From NCBI GenBank assembly GCA_028688225.1, contig JAQTYQ010000016.1, forward strand, positions 1 through 64,000: 64,000 nt of DNA, in the 5' to 3' direction. The position numbers and the translations under genes are program-made. This document shows, piece by piece, positions 61,995-64,000 of this stretch. The notes below the pieces were generated by a model. It worked only from the letters and a program-made list of their open reading frames with translations. It ran no database searches and was not told the origin of the DNA. Source of the DNA: Opitutaceae bacterium. GTDB taxonomy: Bacteria; Verrucomicrobiota; Verrucomicrobiia; Opitutales; Opitutaceae. Positions within the stretch are counted from its first letter, which is position 1; each line of letters opens with the position of its first letter.

Positions 61995-62405
61995 GCTGGA
62001 TTCATGCAGTTGGACCGCAACAGCAGAAGTCCGCCGTTTCGACAAACTCATCCTTCGACGGGTTCGACAGGCTCACCACCGGCAAGCTCAGAATGACCCT
62101 CAGCAAGGTCGAACGGGGCAAGACCCCGAGAGCCGGTCGGGAGGAGCAAGAATGTAGCAGCCGACGTCAGGAGGCTGTGAGTCGCCGCCCATCTCCAGTC
62201 TCGTCACCTCTACTGCTACGCGATTCTGTGCCATCCGGCGATGGCTCGCGGGTGATCCGCGACGCAGGCTGAACCGAACATGCATCATCAAACCACAAGG
62301 GTCGCGAAGGGCATCCGCAGTGACCGCTACACTTAACCTATCGACCGTTCTCCCTTGTCATTCCACCAGGATGAGAAAGATAGGGGCACCCCAAAACCAG
62401 CCTGC
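61995..62405. repeat. Repeat-rich gap between BatD-like and thioredoxin-like genes
   Basis: 411 bp without a gene. It includes the palindromic element 62154-62219 (copy 2 of 56196-56263) and a tract about 62046-62105 built on TTCGACGGGTTCGACAGGCT and AGCTCAGAATGACC, also word-like. Nothing else is seen. Confidence 0.6.
62154..62219. repeat. 66-bp palindromic element, copy 2
   Basis: Left arm GTAGCAGCCGACGTCAGGAG plus GCTG (62154-62177) pairs with 62196-62219 at 18 of 24 positions. It is nearly identical in the left arm to 56196-56219 and both right arms keep CTCGT-ACCTC. Confidence 0.75.
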
Positions 62406-63503
62406 ATGCAACCATCCCGCTCACTCCTTCCTGCGCTGACCCTGCTGGCGGCATTGCTCCCACTGCAAGCACAGGCTTCGTTGCCCGAAACCTGGGCGGC
62501 TCCGGACGATTCGCAAAAGACTTTCCGCGGCTGGCTGTGCGCCGTGCACGGCCCGCTCGTATTGTGGGAACTGAGGGACCATGGTTCCCGATTCGGAATG
62601 CTCGACAAACTTGCCCCTGCTGACGCGGTGCGGGTGGATGATTTTCTCACAAAACAACCGCGGGACAAGCCGTCCTCTTGGGCTGAGGCGCAGTCGCAAC
62701 TCACGAAAGAATTGCGCCCTCTACTGGTAATACTGCGTGATGGTAAACTTGTGCCGTTCGAACCGGGCGACCGGCCCGAGCCGCGGTTTTACGGCATCTA
62801 CTACTCGGCCGGCTGGTGCGGACCTTGCCATGCCTTCACCCCCAAACTGGTCCAGGAATATCTCGCGCTCAAGGCGGCCGGTGAAAACAGCCTGGAAATC
62901 ATATTTGTCAGCAGCGACGAATCGGCCGGCGACATGCGAGATTACATGCGCGAGATGGCCATGCCCTGGCCTGCGTTGCGCTGGCGTCGAGAAGAGATGG
63001 TAGACGCAATCGCGCGCCAAGAAGGTCCAGGCATTCCATGCCTGGTGGTGCTTGATCGCGACGGCAACCTGCTTTTCCACTCCTACCGGGGCAAGGAATA
63101 CCTCGGCGCAGACGAGCCGTTGCAGCAGATCAAGAGCCTGCTCTCCTTCTGCAAACCTGGCAGCCGAGAAATGGCCGGCGTCTGGTATCGGTTTCAACGC
63201 CTCGTATACCTCGAGCGCAACAAATCGGCAACTCTCCCGCCCAAGCCTTATGCGGTTCATCTTAATCCGGCCCGCTTTCGCGAAGCCGGAGTCACGCATT
63301 TCGAGCTGCGGCTCTCGATCGCTGATGACGGCACGGTGATCAGCGCCGAAGCTTCGGCCTCCCTGCCCCCCGCCCTCGCGTGGCAGGCTGCGCAGGAGGC
63401 ACGGCGATGGTTGTTTCTGCCTCAGATCAAGAACGGTCGATACTGTACGGCCGACACCGTGATGCCCATCGACATCCCTGCGGCTAGTTCCTCGAAGGAA
63501 TGA
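62406..63503 (+). CDS. Exported thioredoxin/nucleoredoxin-like protein
   Basis: 365 residues from ATG 62406 with a signal peptide (LLPALTLLAALLPLQAQA). A first domain of about 100 residues (DSQKTFRGWLCAVHGPLVLWELRDHG) is unassigned; it resembles an SHD1-like module. The thioredoxin domain holds the redox motif WCGPC at 137-141 in YYSAGWCGPCHAFTP and the cis-Pro block GIPCLVVLDRDGNLL near 218. A C-terminal domain of about 90 residues follows (FELRLSIADDGTVISAEAS). It likely reduces or isomerises disulfides in the periplasm. No ribosome-binding site is clear. Confidence 0.88.
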   Translation: MQPSRSLLPALTLLAALLPLQAQASLPETWAAPDDSQKTFRGWLCAVHGPLVLWELRDHGSRFGMLDKLAPADAVRVDDFLTKQPRDKPSSWAEAQSQLTKELRPLLVILRDGKLVPFEPGDRPEPRFYGIYYSAGWCGPCHAFTPKLVQEYLALKAAGENSLEIIFVSSDESAGDMRDYMREMAMPWPALRWRREEMVDAIARQEGPGIPCLVVLDRDGNLLFHSYRGKEYLGADEPLQQIKSLLSFCKPGSREMAGVWYRFQRLVYLERNKSATLPPKPYAVHLNPARFREAGVTHFELRLSIADDGTVISAEASASLPPALAWQAAQEARRWLFLPQIKNGRYCTADTVMPIDIPAASSSKE

Positions 63504-63524
63504 TTTTCTCGGCCAGCGCCGGCT

Positions 63525-64000
63525 TTATCCCCAAGGCGGCGTCTTCCGCACCAGACGGAGCAGGGATTCCTCGGAGTTGAGGACGGCGACACGGGCGAGC
63601 TCCACCCAGGCGAGGTCGTGGGATTCGTCGCTGGTGACGAGCGGCTCGGCCGGGTCGGCTTCGATCAGGAAACGCAGGTCGTGATGCCAGTGTCCGGGCG
63701 TGTCGCCGCGCGGCGGAATCCAGTGGCGGTCGACGTCGAAAACCTCCGTTGACACCGCCCGCAGGCGCGTGAGACCCGTCTCCTCGCGCGCCTCGCGCAA
63801 CGCCACCGCCCGCAGGTCGGGATCGCCGTCGGCGTGCCCGCCGGGCTGGAGCCACTTGTCGAGCTTGCGGTGATGCGTCAATAGCGTGCGGCGCCGGGGC
63901 GAGTCGACGATCCACGCCGAGCCGGTGAGGTGGCCCGGCACGCAGGTGCGCAACAGGCAGTCGGGATGTGTCTCCACAAAGCGGATGACCTCCGTGGTCA
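63525..64000 (-). CDS. Nudix hydrolase, N-terminus at the window edge
   Basis: About 158 residues visible. The frame is open to the right edge (TTEVIRFVETHPDC); the last two window bases would complete an ATG if the next base is A, so the start probably lies one base outside. A GTG at 63977 is an alternative. The Nudix box GGHADGDPDLRAVALREAREETGL keeps REAREETGL but has Pro where the box's first Glu is usual. Family members cleave nucleoside diphosphates linked to another group. Substrate unknown. Confidence 0.88.
   Translation of the reverse strand, partial: TTEVIRFVETHPDCLLRTCVPGHLTGSAWIVDSPRRRTLLTHHRKLDKWLQPGGHADGDPDLRAVALREAREETGLTRLRAVSTEVFDVDRHWIPPRGDTPGHWHHDLRFLIEADPAEPLVTSDESHDLAWVELARVAVLNSEESLLRLVRKTPPWG

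Overview
The window is a GC-rich bacterial chromosome segment that most resembles the Verrucomicrobiota, family Opitutaceae. This rests on protein character (an FecI/FecR pair next to a very large TonB receptor with an N-terminal signalling domain, CHASE2 plus FecR-domain proteins, a MoxR/DUF58/VWA/BatD operon), many non-ATG starts, weak Shine-Dalgarno sites and abundant short palindromic repeats. It is an inference, since no rRNA is present. I see no prophage, insertion sequence, CRISPR array or rRNA operon. There is one tRNA, tRNA-Gly(GCC).

Layout. 1-3834 (minus): a CHASE2 sensor cut by the window edge, a secreted FecR-domain protein and an O-antigen-ligase-like membrane protein. 3848-6051 (plus): glutamine synthetase behind a candidate sigma-54 promoter, then a DUF4375 protein. 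6127-7940 (minus): a HipBA toxin-antitoxin pair with two matched palindromic operators. 7949-18014: a probable uronate island with a UxaE-like epimerase, an ExuT-like transporter, a TonB receptor, its FecR/ECF sigma regulators and KDPG aldolase. 18132-19370: a secreted nitroreductase-like protein and a GNAT acetyltransferase.

19367-27728 (minus) is the translation cluster nusA-infB-rbfA-nrnA-truB-ribF, interrupted by an oppositely oriented CsgG-like gene. 27972-32618 (plus) carries HIT hydrolase, phoH, the 7TM-HD phosphodiesterase and ybeY. Next come a PEGA lipoprotein, a secreted serpin, trpS and a left-handed beta-helix protein. 36663-40935 holds a sigma-54 response regulator, a secreted unknown protein and a histidine kinase. 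41258-46282 holds a Nif3-like protein, aroQ, a NusG-like factor, a beta-barrel protein, pgpA/pgsA and coaD. 46447-51866 is a MacA/MacB-type export system followed by a second sigma-54 regulator. After the tRNA come a MOSC protein, a small unknown protein and a GGQ release-factor-like protein. 54119-61994 is a compact MoxR-DUF58-VWA-VWA-BatD operon. The window ends with a thioredoxin-like protein and a Nudix hydrolase.

The most unusual signal is repetitive. Several families of imperfect palindromes and low-complexity word-like tracts sit between genes and, in four genes (MOSC, DUF58, VWA/BatC, BatD), inside the reading frame. Other points worth checking are a hairpin plus T9 directly ahead of nusA with no upstream co-directional gene, an isolated 21-bp perfect palindrome between convergent genes, the paired HipB-type operators, and the candidate sigma-54 promoter of glnA.
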